A DNA stretch of 64,000 nucleotides from Agrostemma githago (lineage: Eukaryota > Streptophyta > Magnoliopsida > Caryophyllales > Caryophyllaceae): contig OY288257.1 in NCBI GenBank assembly GCA_958450325.1, forward strand, positions 61,155,718 to 61,219,717, written 5' to 3'. The position numbers and the translations under genes are program-made. Below, piece by piece: positions 20,056-35,900 of the stretch (the first letter of the stretch is position 1; the number at the start of each line of letters is the position of its first letter). The notes under the pieces were generated by a model. It did no database searches, was not told where the DNA came from, and worked only from the letters and a program-made list of their open reading frames with translations.

Positions 20056-23000
20056 CTAATGCAAAATTTCTGATATCCTGTCAAGTGCATCAGCCGGAAT
20101 ATCCCTTCCTGGCACTGAGACCTTCAGGAGATTAGCGTACCTGTCACAAAATTTTAAAGTTAGATAGAGATTAACTTATTTTAGGTTGGGGAAATAGGAT
20201 GCAAGTTTATGTCACTTACTCCTCTGGCGTGAACAAATCCTCGTGTTCTGTGATAAAGGCAAGTAAAGCCTGAAAGAGACATGAAACGGTCATATACAGG
20301 TTATGCAGCCATTAAGAGTATGAGACAAAGCTATCTTCCTCAATTTCGTGATATCAGTCAATTACCTCAAATGGCAAGTTAAGCAGCTCGAAGTAATTCC
20401 GCACATGGTCTAATCTAAGCTGCACAGATTCACTGTCAAGCGAGGGTATTGCTGCTAGTGCCTGTTACAGTGGTGTTCAGGATTCTTTCGACTTGCATAG
20501 AAATAACATGACAAAAAAATACTACTAGAGTCGCATAATTTAGTTACTCCTCTGTTATCCTTTATATTACGCTGTTGTCACATTCCGGGACACGCACTTC
20601 AATTGTCAATATCTCAACGATTGAATAAGTATAAAATGAGTATTCTAATGAAAATAATTTCACTACAAGTCTAATGATATACAGTTGCATAATCTAGCAT
20701 CTACTCAAAGAAAATTAATAAATTTAAAAGGCAAACTCACTTCTTGAAAATTGAAAATGTCAACATCAAAGAATGAGGGATACAATTCATACAAAGCGTG
20801 AAAGTTGATGATCCCTATACCCTTAGCCAAAAGATAGGTTGCCATACTTGCCAATGCTTGGTTGCGATGGTACTTAAGACACTCCAATTTGGTTACATGT
20901 CGCGTGTACGACATTTCCAACAGCAGGCCAACACTTTGGCACTTCGTTCTAGTCCAAAACATGAACTATTTCACAGCATAGCCGTGCCCAACACTTGACA
21001 CTATCTAACGTCTGGCGAATCCGTGTAATAAAAAAGCACAGCCAAGGTCAACTCTTTATGAATTGTCATGATTTTAGGTATCTAGAGTTCAAAATGACAA
21101 TAAGAAACAACCCTAACATTAGCCACTACAAACCCTTTGTTGGGAAAGGAAGGGTGTCAAATTCCATTTTCTGGTTAAGTTGAAGAAAAGTGGATCATCT
21201 TCCTACAGTGCAAATCAGAATCTTTCCAACATAAAATTGATTTGGGAGGAAAATGGCATTGGCCACTTCCTCCTCCCCTCCCTTCCCCTTTCCTCTCCTT
21301 TTTGTATCCACACAAAAGGTACTGTCAAAGTGGTATCACACAACTACCAAGCATGACATTGACATCTTTTTACCCACAGAGGATGAGACACACCTGTTCT
21401 ACAGCAATGGAGTTGCGACATATCTGTTGGACTCCAAAAAGGTTAATTGATTTCATTTCAGCCAATGCCTGAAAATGACAACATTTCAAATTAAAACCAG
21501 ATAGCAAATGAGGGTTATGTTCATTGTTCACTTGTTTTGTTGAGCCAAGAGAAGTATACAAACCTTGAAAGATGCATTAGCAGCTACTCCACATACACCA
21601 CCAAAAATGTAATTTTGTCTTATCTTTGAGACAAAAGGTGCAGTGGCTTCATCCCTTCGTGTTATCTGATTTGTATCCAACGATGAGAATAAAATAAAAT
21701 TTAATCAGGACCCAGCTATTTATCGTCAAGTACTCCCTCCGATTTTTTATTATCTTCCCTATTTCCTTATTGGGCTGAAACACCCTTTCTTCCCTATTTC
21801 CATTTTGGGCCATCAACATGTGGTCTAGAATCACTCTTACATTTCTCTCTCTTCCTTCTTTTATTTTGAACCACACATTCCTACACCCTTATTTTTTTCC
21901 CCAAAACCAAAGGGGAAGATAATAAAAAATCGGAGGGAGTATATATTTCCGGTGGTTGAGCTCTAAGCCAGCAGAAACTGAGCACAAGGTTGGAGATACC
22001 ACTCACTAACCTTTTATACAACCCCATCTCGATTTTCTCCCAGTTAAATGCAATAAGCGAAATATAACATTATCAATAAGTAATCTAGTCGATTTCTATA
22101 CATAAGGCCCATGAAAAAGAAATACTCCGTGACAGACATCTTTCATTTAACATTTTTTCTTGGGGGAGGGGGACCAGGGGGTCATATCTTCCATGTAAAA
22201 TCTAAAGTTGGCATACACTCATCAAATGCACCAGGTGCGATTCCGTGAGAAGCAGAATCAGATAATTGTAAAGTAACCCATGATAATATGAATGGAATTC
22301 GTAAACATGCCGTAGTTACAAACAAACATTTTGAAATGTGAATTTAGATGTAAGAACACACCTGTGCAGTAAGAGAAAGAACAAAATCATCTGGCTCTTC
22401 AGCATCAAGGTCATCCATATATTCTCTGTTTGTCATCCCCTGCATGCAGCTTAAATTTGTCAGACCCAAAACAAATTTTGTAAAGTTTGCCCTCGATCTT
22501 AAGAATTTGCAATGTAGAAGTCATTCTAAAAGTAGAAACTTACTCCTCGAAAAGGTAGTCACCATATACCTGCATATGAAAGATGGTCTCCAGTTGCATT
22601 TCTACACGCAACACCTTGAGGCAATCAACAGAAAGTTTCCGGTAATCATCAGCAAATGATACCAGATCCTTTGATGTACTACTTACTTCATTACGGCGTG
22701 GTGTTTTCTGCTTAGTGCGCTTCTCTTCCACTTGGCTACATGCAACAGAGAATGTTCTTCCAAGCCTGTTGAAAATATGACAACTCATCATGCGCAATTT
22801 TATTGGTTTTAAAAATGACCAAGTTCTTCCAAATGCCATGGACTTAATAACTGAAAATAGTCTTTTACCATATCAAACATACGGCAGTCAATGATTCAGG
22901 CAACAAGATCATTTATCAACTATATAATTGGGAAAATTTTAACAAAAGAGCATGACATCTTTCCACAGAGAAAAAACAAACAGCCATACACCAGTAGAAG

Positions 23001-26000
23001 TTATATTTACATCAGAAAAGAACTTGCCTTTCAATTGAATCCGCAACATATTCCAGTGAATCGCTTAATGAAGCTAATAGAGTGAGTTTGCTGTCATCAC
23101 GAATTAAATTTACCTGCATAAGAGAGATAGAAATGTTTTCGCTATTTCAAAGCATTCCTGTCAATCTATTTGTGTATTAATTGTATTAGATCACTACAGA
23201 AGAACAAACGATGACAAAACAAACGCAAAACAATCAAACAAAATTTACCTGCTTGATTGGGCGCAAACTAAGTAAAAGATCACTCATTTGTTTTTCGATC
23301 TCCATCCCGTAGGCATCGGAAGGATTATTATTGACATTTTCATATAGGCATGAGTTAGCGGGATCAAGCTTCATCAAGTTTTCAATGTCATGCCTACCAA
23401 TCAACATGTAGCTTTGCTTCTCAAGAACTGCCTGAAACAGGGATCAGAAACCTGATCAGGTGACCCGTCATAAATACCATTAAGGACAAGAAGGGGCACA
23501 TGGCGTTACCCACTCACAAAACCAGCGGAATGCTTTCTTTTTAGGTAGCTGTTAGCTTTATTCTGAACCATTGCAGACATCTCATTGTAATTAATTCATA
23601 CAAAAGCACATTAACAGTAATTTCTGGCAAATTCATCGACCCTTTCCGCGAATCTTTTGAAAACAATAATCAAAAGGTGGCTCCTAAAAATACTAATAAT
23701 CTGTTTCCGGATAAAAACCACTTAAACATGATGAATCCAAATCAGTCCTTGATGATAAAGAAGGTGGTCCAAGCTGTATATGATGGGATTGTTTATCACA
23801 TTTGGATGAGCAGGATATGCAGAGTAGAAGGTTATCTTAGAAGGACTGAAGTGGTACTGCAGCATGTAAAGGTAGCTATCAAGAGTAGAGTACAAGTAGG
23901 ACTAGAAACCAAGGAAAGTAAGGGGAAAAATTGGGTGATTCAGCTTTGTAGCTCTGTGTAATACTGGCTGTTAGAGTGTCAGAGTAGAGGATCCTAGTAC
24001 TTTGTATGGTGCAAATGCTTCAATGATTAATATAAATTCACATTTCACATGACCATATATCGTAGGATTAGAGCTTTACTTTATCATCTAAAGTGGATGT
24101 CAAATAAGGTGTAACAAAACTGAAACACTGCAATGTAAAGTATATTCTGGTCTCTTCTCTCTGACAAGAAGCAGCTTGATTCACCTAACTGTCAAGTACT
24201 CCGTACATCAGAATTTTCAGAATTTTTCTCGATTACAATTTCTAGAAAAGACATAATTACTGCATGGCAGAAAAAATAGCATGCGCTATAATGTGCAGAA
24301 AAAAGAGAGATTAATCCACCTCCATATATGATGTACGGCATCTTTCATATGCTCTTTCAAGGAAAGTTTGAACGTACGTCACAAGCTCAGCAGCGAACTT
24401 TGGCATCGCCTGAGCCCAACCAAAAACCTAACAGGAAACAACAGTAAAATAGTAAACATGTTGTATATGCAATGAAATCAGACATGAACTATGTTAGAAT
24501 CAGTGTAGTGCAGCATGCAGCCATGTTGACAAGATAAGCCAGTCTAAGCTAAGCAAGAATCAAATTTCCAATCGGATTTAAATTCAAGTATTGAGCAACT
24601 GAAACTAATACTACGTACATCTGTATATAAGTCTCTCAGTCTATCTGAACTATGTTACTTTCACATTTCATTCAACTTGCTTTAGATATCACATATTCTG
24701 TTCAGGGTAAGAACATTTACAACGCTTTCATTCAAAGACAATCATATGGAGTCACATTTATGTATCAAAAATTTGTAGATGAGTTTCAGAGAACTATGGT
24801 GGTTTTTAAGCTCAAAGGTAAGTTAGGGCTTAAATTTTCATTGTCAGACTTCCATCAGAAAATCACAGATAAAGCCACTTCAATCATTCAGTTTCAGAAG
24901 GCTTTTATCATATACTCAAAAACTTTTTTAGTGAACCAATTAAATGGTGTTGTGATCACCTTAAATGCTCTGAGGGGAAAAACGTATAGAATGACAGATT
25001 CACATCACTAAATATCCCCACTTCTAGAGAGATATGCTTAGAACTTGAGCATTATTCTATAAAATGCAGGGCTTTGAGTGAACCAATGTGTTACAAGACT
25101 TCACAAAAATCAATCTGTGACGCTAAATTACCTCCTTTGCCAAAAGATCAATAGCCAGGAGTCCTTGTAGAACTGGTCGGCCATCCTCAACTGAGTGAGT
25201 GTATCGAGCAGCAGCATGTGCCCGGGGACGAAATGCTGCTGGACCTGCAGTGAAAATAAGACAAGGCTTCTGAATTGAATCTTCGTACTTGTTTAGCCTA
25301 AATAAATACGGAGTAACATTTAGTAATACATAATTGTAACTAAATGAGGAAATTGAGAAAATGCCATCTGCAATATGTTGAAGGCTATTCTTCAGTTCCT
25401 CAGTGGTCATATTCTCATTGTTGAGAAAGCATGTCTCAGTGGTTCATGAGTACTATACTAGCAGAAGAAGACAGACCTATGAATGGTGTGGAAGAATCAA
25501 AGATAATCCATGATTCAAATGAGATTGAGATGAGCAGTGAACAGGGTCCAGCAAATATTCAACTTGGATCCTTATCTCAAAGACGCTTACTTTAGAGACA
25601 AAGGGACAACAAAATCATCCATTTTCAAGTAAGAGATGTTATGATGTTCTTATAATACAAGGTGGTATTATGCACTCTTGTAAGATTATTTATGGACCAC
25701 GATACATGAAATTGCTCGAACTGAGATATATAAACTCAGAGTAGGCTAGTCCTCTGCTTCTAAATGTTCATTAGCATCTAGTAAGCCTCCTTATGCTGGT
25801 TAGCACCATATGAGCAATGCAGACGGTATCTGCTGCGATAGTTTTCTGTAAGTGAAAGTAATTTGAGGGTTTATAAGTCATGAAATTTACTTGATATAGC
25901 CTGCTGTACACTTTTCCGGTAATCCACAAACAAAGTAGGCAAGAAGTGGTCCTTGACAAAATTCTCGACAAAAGATAGCAATTCATCTTTCCTGCCAGCA

Positions 26001-26834
26001 AAAAGAAATTGTAGCAGTATCAAATATCAACAGTAGCAAATCGCAACAAAATCCCCAAAATTATTCTCCCTCCATCCCATTTATATAAACCCTGATTCAC
26101 GTTTGTGGTCAAATGATGTCAACTTTGAACAATATGTTCTCACAATATACAACAGCAGCGTTAGAATCATGAAGTTTGAATAGTTGATTTCATGAATCAA
26201 CAGACAAATTATTGCCAATATGACTTTGGTGGTTAAATAGATGATATCTATCATCAATACTGAAATTGCATCAAACAGATGGAGAAAGTCCGCAAGGACC
26301 TCAACATAGACTGAGACTAGGTCTTTGAATGAGCACGTCTTAAATATAAAAAAAATTATATATAATCTAGCTGACAGAAGCAGATGGAAGTTGAGATTCC
26401 TTTTAAAGGACTCAATAGTGGAATGATTATAGGTTGAAGACAAATACTCACAATCTGGAGCTTCATACCGATGAAAAAGGGAGGGGAGGGAAAGTAAAAA
26501 CATACCCAAGCTGAGTATACTTTACAGGTAAAATTGCAGTAACCTTATTTGTAAACTGCAAAGAACATAAAGAAAGAGGATATAAGATGGAAGCCTGCTA
26601 CTTTCACATTTATTAGATTCAAAAGGGGAAGAAAGGCAGTAAGCCCAAACCTGAAGCACGGGACGATAAACAGCTGCTGCCAGATAGATACCTTCCTCAG
26701 GTAAGACAGTTGCAGACCCATATCCCTCTTGCGACATGTTTTGAGCCTTCTTGTTCCAACTCTGGGTCCCTGACAATCATTTATTTATTTATACAGTATA
26801 AAACTAACTGGCAAATCATCTACAAACTCCAATC

Positions 26835-26928
<94 letters not shown>

Positions 26929-29900
26929 AAGGCCAGCAAACACGGCATTATTACTTGGAGTAATTGATTAGATGAACAAGTTATAAACTATGACAGAGAA
27001 ATTATGTTCAAACTGGTCAAAGCTAAGTAAAAATGCACAAGTCAAATATTAGGAAGTATGTTGGACATGATTTCTTCATGCACAGAAATAATATGGAAGA
27101 GACGAAAGTTAGACTGATCTTGTCAAAAAGTAATAGAGTATATTGATTAGACACCAAGAAGGTGACGGCCATGTTTTCAATTGGAAAAAAAAAACAAATT
27201 AACACTATTGTGACTATCTCTAAGAAGAGTAAAATTGGAGTAATGCTGAGAATGGAGCACTTGACGCCAACTATACAATAAACTCTAAACGAAAATGTGG
27301 GCCTCCCATATGCATAAAGATGGCAGAAGCACAATAATCATTTTCACTATTTATGCTAAAGGCCAATTGCTATTTACCCGAAGCCTTGATAAAAAAAAAT
27401 CAAAGAAACAGGTAACATAATTTTGTAATGAAGAAAATAATCGACCTTGACTCCTGTCAACTAAATCCAAACAGAAAAAACTCCAAGCAGTTTCTGTACC
27501 TTGATTAGGAATGGATGATGTAGAATCAATAAACCGAAAAGCAAATGCAAGGCCACCATCTGACCCATCCCTGTGTCAGGACAGAATCAATGCTATTCGT
27601 TGAACAAATTAAAACAGAGCACATAAATTGGAGAAGATGAACACATAATAAATGCTTAAGAAACCTACCATAACTTAAACCTTCATCAAAGAAATCCAAC
27701 TCTAGACCCACATAATCCCTATACAGACCCACTAACACAATTGTCAAACATGGGAGAAGGAAGTGGCTTATATTCCCATTTACATTCCCATCACCACCAT
27801 TACTTGCAAACAACGTCGGGGCCAATTCAATAGTAATCATTTCAGATGTATGAATGAGACTTATCATCTGTGAGCAGACGGCCAACTAGTGTTTCGCTAC
27901 TCCGAAATTAGTAGGTGCAGAAAACTCTGGAGTCGGTCTAGAAACAGATTCAAAAGTCTCATCTGTTATCAGGTTGTTGAAGAAAATACTTCCAAACGCT
28001 TTGGGTTTAGTTCAGAGGCCTACACTAAAGAAAAGGCAACCTCCTGTAGTAGATGCATGTATTTAAGTACAAGATCGGACCCAGAAAACAATTTCTGAGC
28101 ACTTCCATTAAAAAAACCAGGACATGTAAACAAGAATATAAGGGTTTATGAGTAGCAAGAGGAAATTCTCATTATAGAGTATCCTTAACAACAGCACAAA
28201 TGCACTTTAGCAAACACAAAACGCAGACGAGTAAAAAGGCTCCTCAAGGTATTCGCTTACCTCTTTTCTTTGGAAGAGACCTTGCCTGAAATTCTAGCTG
28301 TTTGCACGGCAACATCAGCTGATGCAGCTTCAGGGGTTGCTCGAAGAATCTCACATATCAATTGTTGGCATTCACTCTTTCACACAATCAAAACATTGTG
28401 AACAAGTTAGGAAAATTTAAAAATACATCGGGATTAATGAGCTTCACATATAGTACATATATACATAAAGCTGAAAGAGAATATAAACCCAGATTAAAGC
28501 TATAGAAAAAAATATGTACCTGTAGAACAGTCAATGAAAACCCAACAGTATAGCCACCAGTTGCTTCTGATTCAGTGTTCCAACTAACATCGACCAAAGA
28601 CTTGGGTGTATTGATGTCAGTTTGTTGACTAGCTTTCGACTCAAGGATCTCACCGACAACAAGATGATTTTCTAAGCATCAATGAGATAGTCTCAAATTC
28701 ATGCATTAATGCATACACACAAAAGCAGCCAGGACTTCTATGCTAAAACTTTCAATTCCGCTCATCCATTTAGGAATAAGAATATAATTTGACCATAAAA
28801 ATATTGCTCCCAAAAAAATCTGTCTTGTCAGAAAGAATGAAGCAGGCGTTGTAGGCTTATGGCTTACCAAATATCTTTACAATTGCATCCAGGATTGTAT
28901 TCATAAGTTCTCTAGCAGCAGCCTGCGCTTTTCCTAAGGGCGCCATCACTGGTGTTACTGGACTAACAGCCAACAATGTTCCACTGAGAGACATTCCATT
29001 TGCACGTTTCTGTTTGGACAACTGATACATTTCCAACTGTCCCTTTAAGTTTTGTAGCGTAGAAGAATATGTTGTTAAACTAGATCCAGGCCTGGACGAG
29101 CTCATGCGTTCCGCATAATCCTTGATCTTAGAAGTAATGACCTCATGAATGGTTGGTCTCAGCCTCTGGCTATTGCCATTACAGGTTTCAACCGGAAATA
29201 AAACAAGAAAAATTAAGCTAGGAGGACATAAGAGAAAGGAATACGAGACATTAGTCTGTTACATAGGCATTTGTTAGAACAGTCACTGACAATATTCTAC
29301 TCCATGTGTTTCTGAGTTGGGCGTGTATGAAGACCCTTGTAAGGGCAACCAACAAACAGCCTTATCCTATTATTACTAAAAGTTAGAACAGTCCGAGTAA
29401 ATGTTCCAGTTACCTAATTACAGTAGGAATAGCTTTATGAAAAATTCCGTGGAGGATATATGAGGCCAAAAGAAGAGCTTGAATGCCGACAAAGTTAGAT
29501 ATGACACCAAACATGTATAATATGATAAAACGATCCCAAGGAAGGCTGCCTCCTTCCCATGATCCTAAGGAAGGCTGCTTCCTTCACGTTGATGCATATA
29601 GCAATTGAATTGCCGTTAGGTTGATTTGAAGCCAGTAGTTCAAACATATGTAATGGATGATTGCTGTGATATGCATTTTTGATGAAGCACCTATCTTTCC
29701 TTCTAAATTTCTTGTTCATATCAATGTAACACACAAGTTGGGGAAAGCCCTTTTTCATGAAAAATATGGTTACCATATTATAGCACCAGCTGCAGCAACC
29801 TTTCCAAGTTTGCACAAACACTCAATCATAGTTTGAAGATACTTCACATCTAGAGGCCCATCACTCTTCTGGACAGCTTCCTGCAGCCAAAAGATTGCGC

Positions 29901-32900
29901 TAAAACTCAAAATCAAAACACTGTAAATTATTTCTGAATAACTACTGAGATCAAACTGCACATACAAGAAACTCATCAGGTGTAGCTGAAGAAAGCCATG
30001 GTGGTAGTTGAACAAAGCGATGATCACCAAGTGAAGTTTCTTCACCTCTCGATCTTCCCACGTCACCATGCCCATCATAAGAACTGAAGAAAGCATATCA
30101 TAATCAAACACATGTACTTTGTTTACCTCAGAAAGGTGAAGTCCTAGACTCTTAGTATATAATGAAATAAAGAGGGATATAAAGCAGAAAATTAATCCTA
30201 CAGAAAAAAGGCCATGTGTCTTTTTATCTATTAAAGACAAAAAAATGATAAAGAGACATAAAAAATTATACTCCCTCCATTTTTTTTATTCAGCCCCATT
30301 TGACTTTTTTGTAAGGGGAAAGTTGGTCAAATGGGGCTAAATAAAAAAAATAGAGGGAGTAACTCAATATAATTACGGAGTATTATGGAACCAATTCAAC
30401 CAAAACCTTAAGGCTATGATTGAGGCCCATTTATATTCTATTACGCCCCCTCACACGAATGTCCATCGGGATTGAAGAGTGGTTAGTGTGCATAGACTCC
30501 CCCGTACCATATGCTGAGTTTCCACATTCATCCTACTCATGACCACTGACTCTGATACCATGTTATGAAACAAATTCAACCAAAACCTTAAGGCTATGAT
30601 CGAGACCCATTTATATTTTATTAACATTTATATTCTATTAATAATTCCAAGAGTCACACTACTAATATTCTATTAATAATATTACCAAGACCAATCTTAC
30701 GCACACAGTCACACTAAATCTCTAAACCCAAGTCCCCAACCCAACATTACCATTAAACCTACCTCCACCCCAAACTCCCACCCCACACTCATCCATGCCT
30801 CCACCACCAACCCCACCTCACCCCGACCGCATTGTCACTACCACAAACGGGCAATTCACAAACCCACTTCCTTTCTCCCTCTTCACGGCCTTGACTACCT
30901 CACCGGCAACCTTCAATGCCCGTAGTCGACCGGCAAAGACCACCACGAATCTTGTTCTTCTTCTCACTCCTCAGGTTCGACCGCTCTTATCCTTTATCTT
31001 CTCGTTGTTTTGGTAAGTACCTACTAGTAGTTTAATGGTAAGTACCACTAGAGGTGTACATGCCTTCTTAGTTCTAATGGCATGTGTTCAGCTCTTGGAG
31101 CCTACAACTATTTTTGTGTTCCCTTTCTTTCACTTCAACTTATGTGTTAGATTTCTTATGTTAAATTAATTTGCTATTTTGAATAGCTAAATTTGCATGG
31201 ACAAAGCATGTCTTATTCATTCTTCATGGGCATTGTAAATATACTTATAAGCTAACTATAGTAGTATATAGTGGAGTCAATAAAAAATGGCCTAAATTTA
31301 AAAAATAGAATAGGACCCCAAAAAATCATTGAGGCAGTCTTGTGCTAGAGTAATGAATAGCTTTAGCACACAATTCCTAGTGGTCTTTCCTTGGTAAGAA
31401 AACTATTCTATATATTACCCTTCGACGGATTTTTTCTGGAGCTCTGATACTTTGTGATTTGCAGTTTTTTTTGTGCTGAACATCTGTTCACATGACTAGC
31501 CACTTGTCCAGTCATCAAAACAGCCAACATAAAAGCAGCCAAGATGTTACTACCATATACTGAAAACAAAATAATTGAAAAAAGGCAATAAATAAACGTT
31601 ATTTACTCTCCATCCATCAACTTGGTTATCAAGTCTGACTGACCTTGTCCTTCTGGATGAAGATTGTGACATGCTCACTGATAACATCATCTTTGTTGTC
31701 ATACCTTCATCGTCTCTTTCAAGTATGTTTGAAGAAATCAAGCTGGGATCAAAAACAAAAGGTAATTCGAATTTGAGAACTATGCTACAGGAATATACGC
31801 CCCAATAAACAACTTCAAAACAGAGCTGAAAATAATACAACTGAAGACAGCAAGAAGACTTCTAAGTTCCAACAATTCAGCCTGAAAGGACACTACTAAA
31901 CCAAACTTATGTTAAAATATTAGAGCGGATCCCTCAAGGAGCTAGATAATAAGTGTCGAAATCCACAAAAAATAAAATCTATTATCTACACAGTTTGAAA
32001 GATACCAAGGACCAAGTACAGAGAAAAACATATACCTATAATCGCCATTGTTGTAAAGATGGGCATGCAAGTCCTCTAACACCTTATAGAATAGAACACC
32101 ACGCAACTTGATTAACTCAGATTTCACATCTTGTAAAGCACCAACCTACACGTCAAATAAAAATTGCATTAACTCATTAAATATGACTATGAGTTCGTAT
32201 AGCACATGAAAGCAAGACCAAATATTAGGATACGTATTAAAACAATTAGTAAGATGATATGCAGCATTGATCAAATATTATCTAACACAACCGAAATCAC
32301 GACGACTATTAGGGTTCACAAACTGAGCACCTGCTCTAGGACCCATAATTTCATAGGCCAAGATAAGTACTCCCTTAATTGCATTTTGTGCATCCCATTT
32401 TTCAAAATCTGCTTTCTCTGAGTTGCCCACACAAATTTTGAAAAAATAAGAAGATGAAAGTGAATTGAAACTACACCCAAAAAAATCATGTATTAAATTA
32501 TTTAGACTTGATAAGCATTGACATGACCAAAACACACTATACGAACATTATTGTTTAAGTTGAACCTTAGAGACACATTAACGTAAATGGGTTGACGCAT
32601 ACACGACACGAGATATATTTGTGTATGGTTTGGGTTCAATCATTCTTCATCCATTTATATATGACACGAACACGACATTTGTTGGTATATTTGTCTAGTC
32701 TAATTTTTATATTATTATATAGATTACTTATGAAAACTAAGAAATGAAAGGGTAACAAAATATTGTATTTAATATAAGTCCACCTTTCTTTTGAGTTCAC
32801 GAATCCTCATCTAGGCCTTTAGATCAAAGATATAAAAGATCAAGATTAAAACATCTGAAAGCCTTAGATTAAAACAAAACATACCCATCTCCATTTCATT

Positions 32901-35900
32901 TCTCTCTTCTATGTTACTAGTGAGCACCACCCACCACCGCCACCACTACCACCACCATCACATCGTACCACCAGTCAGTCACCACCATGTCACCAGTCAC
33001 CACCTGGTGGGGCTATTGGCTGAGAAATGAGAGAGGATAAAGGCAGTTTTGGAGATGAAAAAATGGGTGGCCGTTGGTGATGCTCCGGTAGTTGGGTCGT
33101 ATATGGTGGGACCGACAAGGTGGTGCTCCGGCCGGTGAGCTATGCCAGTGGTTCGAGGAGGCGAGGGTGGTGGTTGGTGGTGGGGTGGGAGATGAGGATA
33201 ATACATGGAAATGGGTTATTAGTATAAAGTTACTCCGGCAAGGATTAAAGTTACATGTTCATGTGATAAAGTTATATACTCGTGATAAAGTTTCATAAAT
33301 TCAATTTTTTATTAAGAAAAATGACATCATATAACTTCAGTTCCTAATGTGTAACTTCAATTTTGATAAAGTGTAACTTCAAAACAATAGTGTAACTTCA
33401 AATCAACATTGTGTTACTTCAAGTGATAATGCGTAACTTTAAACCCATCCTGCGAAACTTTAAATACATCCCGCCTGTGTTACTTAGACACGCCAGATTC
33501 GAGGCGTGTCCCGTGTCCGACACGGCATACGGTAGACACGACAGGTTTGGACAAGACACAGACACATCGAACAGGCTAAGGAGAGAGACAGAGAGATAAA
33601 AAAAAATGACCCCACATGGACGTAATTAGTGGGTACGTGTCAGCCATAGAAGCAGCAAAATGTTGCCATTCTTCCCATGAATTTTATCTCTTCTTTGTGA
33701 ATTTTTTAAGTTTATAGTTTCAATATTTCATAACTTCTGTACAGAGCGATGTGTCGTGTCGTGTCCACTTTGTTGGTCAAGACGCTTCGTTGACAATGTC
33801 AACGTATTTTAAATTGTTTGAAGCGACGTGTCCGTGTCGGAGTGTCCAAATAACTAAGCATCCCACGTAACTTCAAGTCTGCGTGGCTGGGATTAGGACC
33901 TGAGACTCAATTTTTTTAGTGGATTTACCTAAACCTCTCTAGTTTAATAATTACATCTTAATGAACGTATAATTAATTATATGACACGAACACTAAACTC
34001 TTTTTATAAACCAAAAAGTTATACCAAATACGAGTAGTATTTATACCAAATAACCCATGTACTGAGTTCTTGGCCAGTGCACTGGGGTATACTTGTCCCT
34101 AAAACTAGTTTTTAGGGTGCTTAAATAATTAGGAGATGGATCTAGAAATAGAGGCCAGAAAATTCAGGAATGCAAACAAAATACTAGTAAATGTTAAGAC
34201 ACGGATGTAGAAACGAAGTCGGGAAAAATAAGAAGCTCCACGAATGAACAAAATGGAGAAATAGACAACCGTTTGAAGACCTTCTCTCTCAAGCATCAAT
34301 GAGGATTGAATATGCAATTGGACTGCAGCATAGAACTGCTTCTCAGCAATAAGTTTCTCTATGCGAGCTGGAATCTACATTATCAAGAAAAGAACGGTCG
34401 TAGCAATTGTTAACCTTCCAATAACAGAAAACCAAAAATTACTTCAGCTTCAAGTCTAAGATGTGCACAAAATCTCTGTTACTCGGACTCTTCTACGAGG
34501 TGTCATGTCCGAAACGTGTCAGAGTGTCGAACACGGCTACTTTGGGCAAATTTTAAAAAAAATGGTCTAAATTGAAGTACCGAAGTGTCATGTCGGTGTC
34601 AAACACGGTCCATGTCGGACACGCGACACGGCACCAGTTAAGATTTCAGAGTAACATAGCTCAAAAGTTAACATAACACAGTTTTCAAAGAACTTGAAGA
34701 GTTTAAGGCATGGATCAAGAGCTTTTCCGAGTGGAAATTCATGTTGTACAATAAATTGATATGGGGGAAGACAAGAGTTGATTGTAAGAAAATGCATAGA
34801 AACACTTATAAGCACAGGATAGTTGCATTAATGTTCATGAATGATGTATACCTTAGATAGTCCCTCAATCTGGTCTAAAAGAGAGATTATATGACGCAAT
34901 GTAACAGAACGATACCATAACTGATGCAACTGCTTGTTACGAGCAGAAAGTCGTTTTTTTGCCTCCGACAGATCAGTCCTTACGACCGATATACTTTCTG
35001 CAGATTCGCTAAATAACCGCAAAATCTGACCACGTTAGGATAAGAGTTAGAATTACAAAATACATCTAATGATTCAAGTTTATCATTATTATTATTTTTC
35101 TTTTTACAGAAATATTACTGCTCTTTCTTTAAATTTCTTTATATAAGAAATTCAACACACAGTAAAAGATAATTTGAAAGACATCAAGTCAGTGTCTCAA
35201 GAAAAGAGTATCATACCTTCAGATGGTGATACATGCTACTTCCATTATTTTATTAAATTTAAAAATGTAGAGATAGAGAGCAAAAACGTTAAGCCAGACT
35301 TAATCGAAGTTCATTAACAATGGCAAGCCTCAAACAAAATTTCTTTGTACTCAATCAATGGGAATGGAGCATGCAACCGTGGCATGCTTAGTTTACTTTG
35401 TTCTGTCACAATACACACACACAAATAGTTTGGGGGGAAGCACTTTCTAGTTATTGGCGCATATAGAGATGTTAGTAGTCTTAGTACATGGCCTATTCTA
35501 TGAAAGAATACCACAATTCTTGTCAGAAGCTTGAGGTGGATGTAAAGTGCAGTAGGGTACCTGAGAATAGTTTTGAATTGCCCGATTGAAGCCACTGTGA
35601 TACGCATGCACAACTTCATTAACAACATCCTCAATGACATCATTGTGCTCATTTAAGATTTCTAATTCATTTTCCCTGTCTTTCGAGGTCAATATATGGA
35701 CCACATGAGGCAAGGAGTCAAAACGTGCTGCAGCCCAACTTTCATTGATTCTTGATAAATCCTGCTTCAAATGCTACAAAAACATAATAATATTAGTACA
35801 TATTTACATATACATTGATGCAGGGTAGAAATAACAAGTTATAACCCAACTTTGGCATACTAACAATCCATCTCATATGACTTAATAGAAATATCGACAA

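Noticed and set aside
20705..20962. 85-codon minus-strand ORF inside a SEC8 intron, considered as the penultimate SEC8 exon
   Set aside because: It lacks an acceptor in the right frame and does not match SEC8; the true exon is 20461-20366 (ALAAIPSLDSE...).
24652..25011. 119-codon plus-strand ORF in a SEC8 intron
   Set aside because: No homology recognised, no promoter or splice context, opposite to SEC8; treated as chance.
26067..26490. Possible Stowaway starting CTCCCTCCATCCC in a SEC8 intron
   Set aside because: The right end (GGGAGGGGAGGG) does not mirror the left beyond a few bases and TA flanks are not clear.
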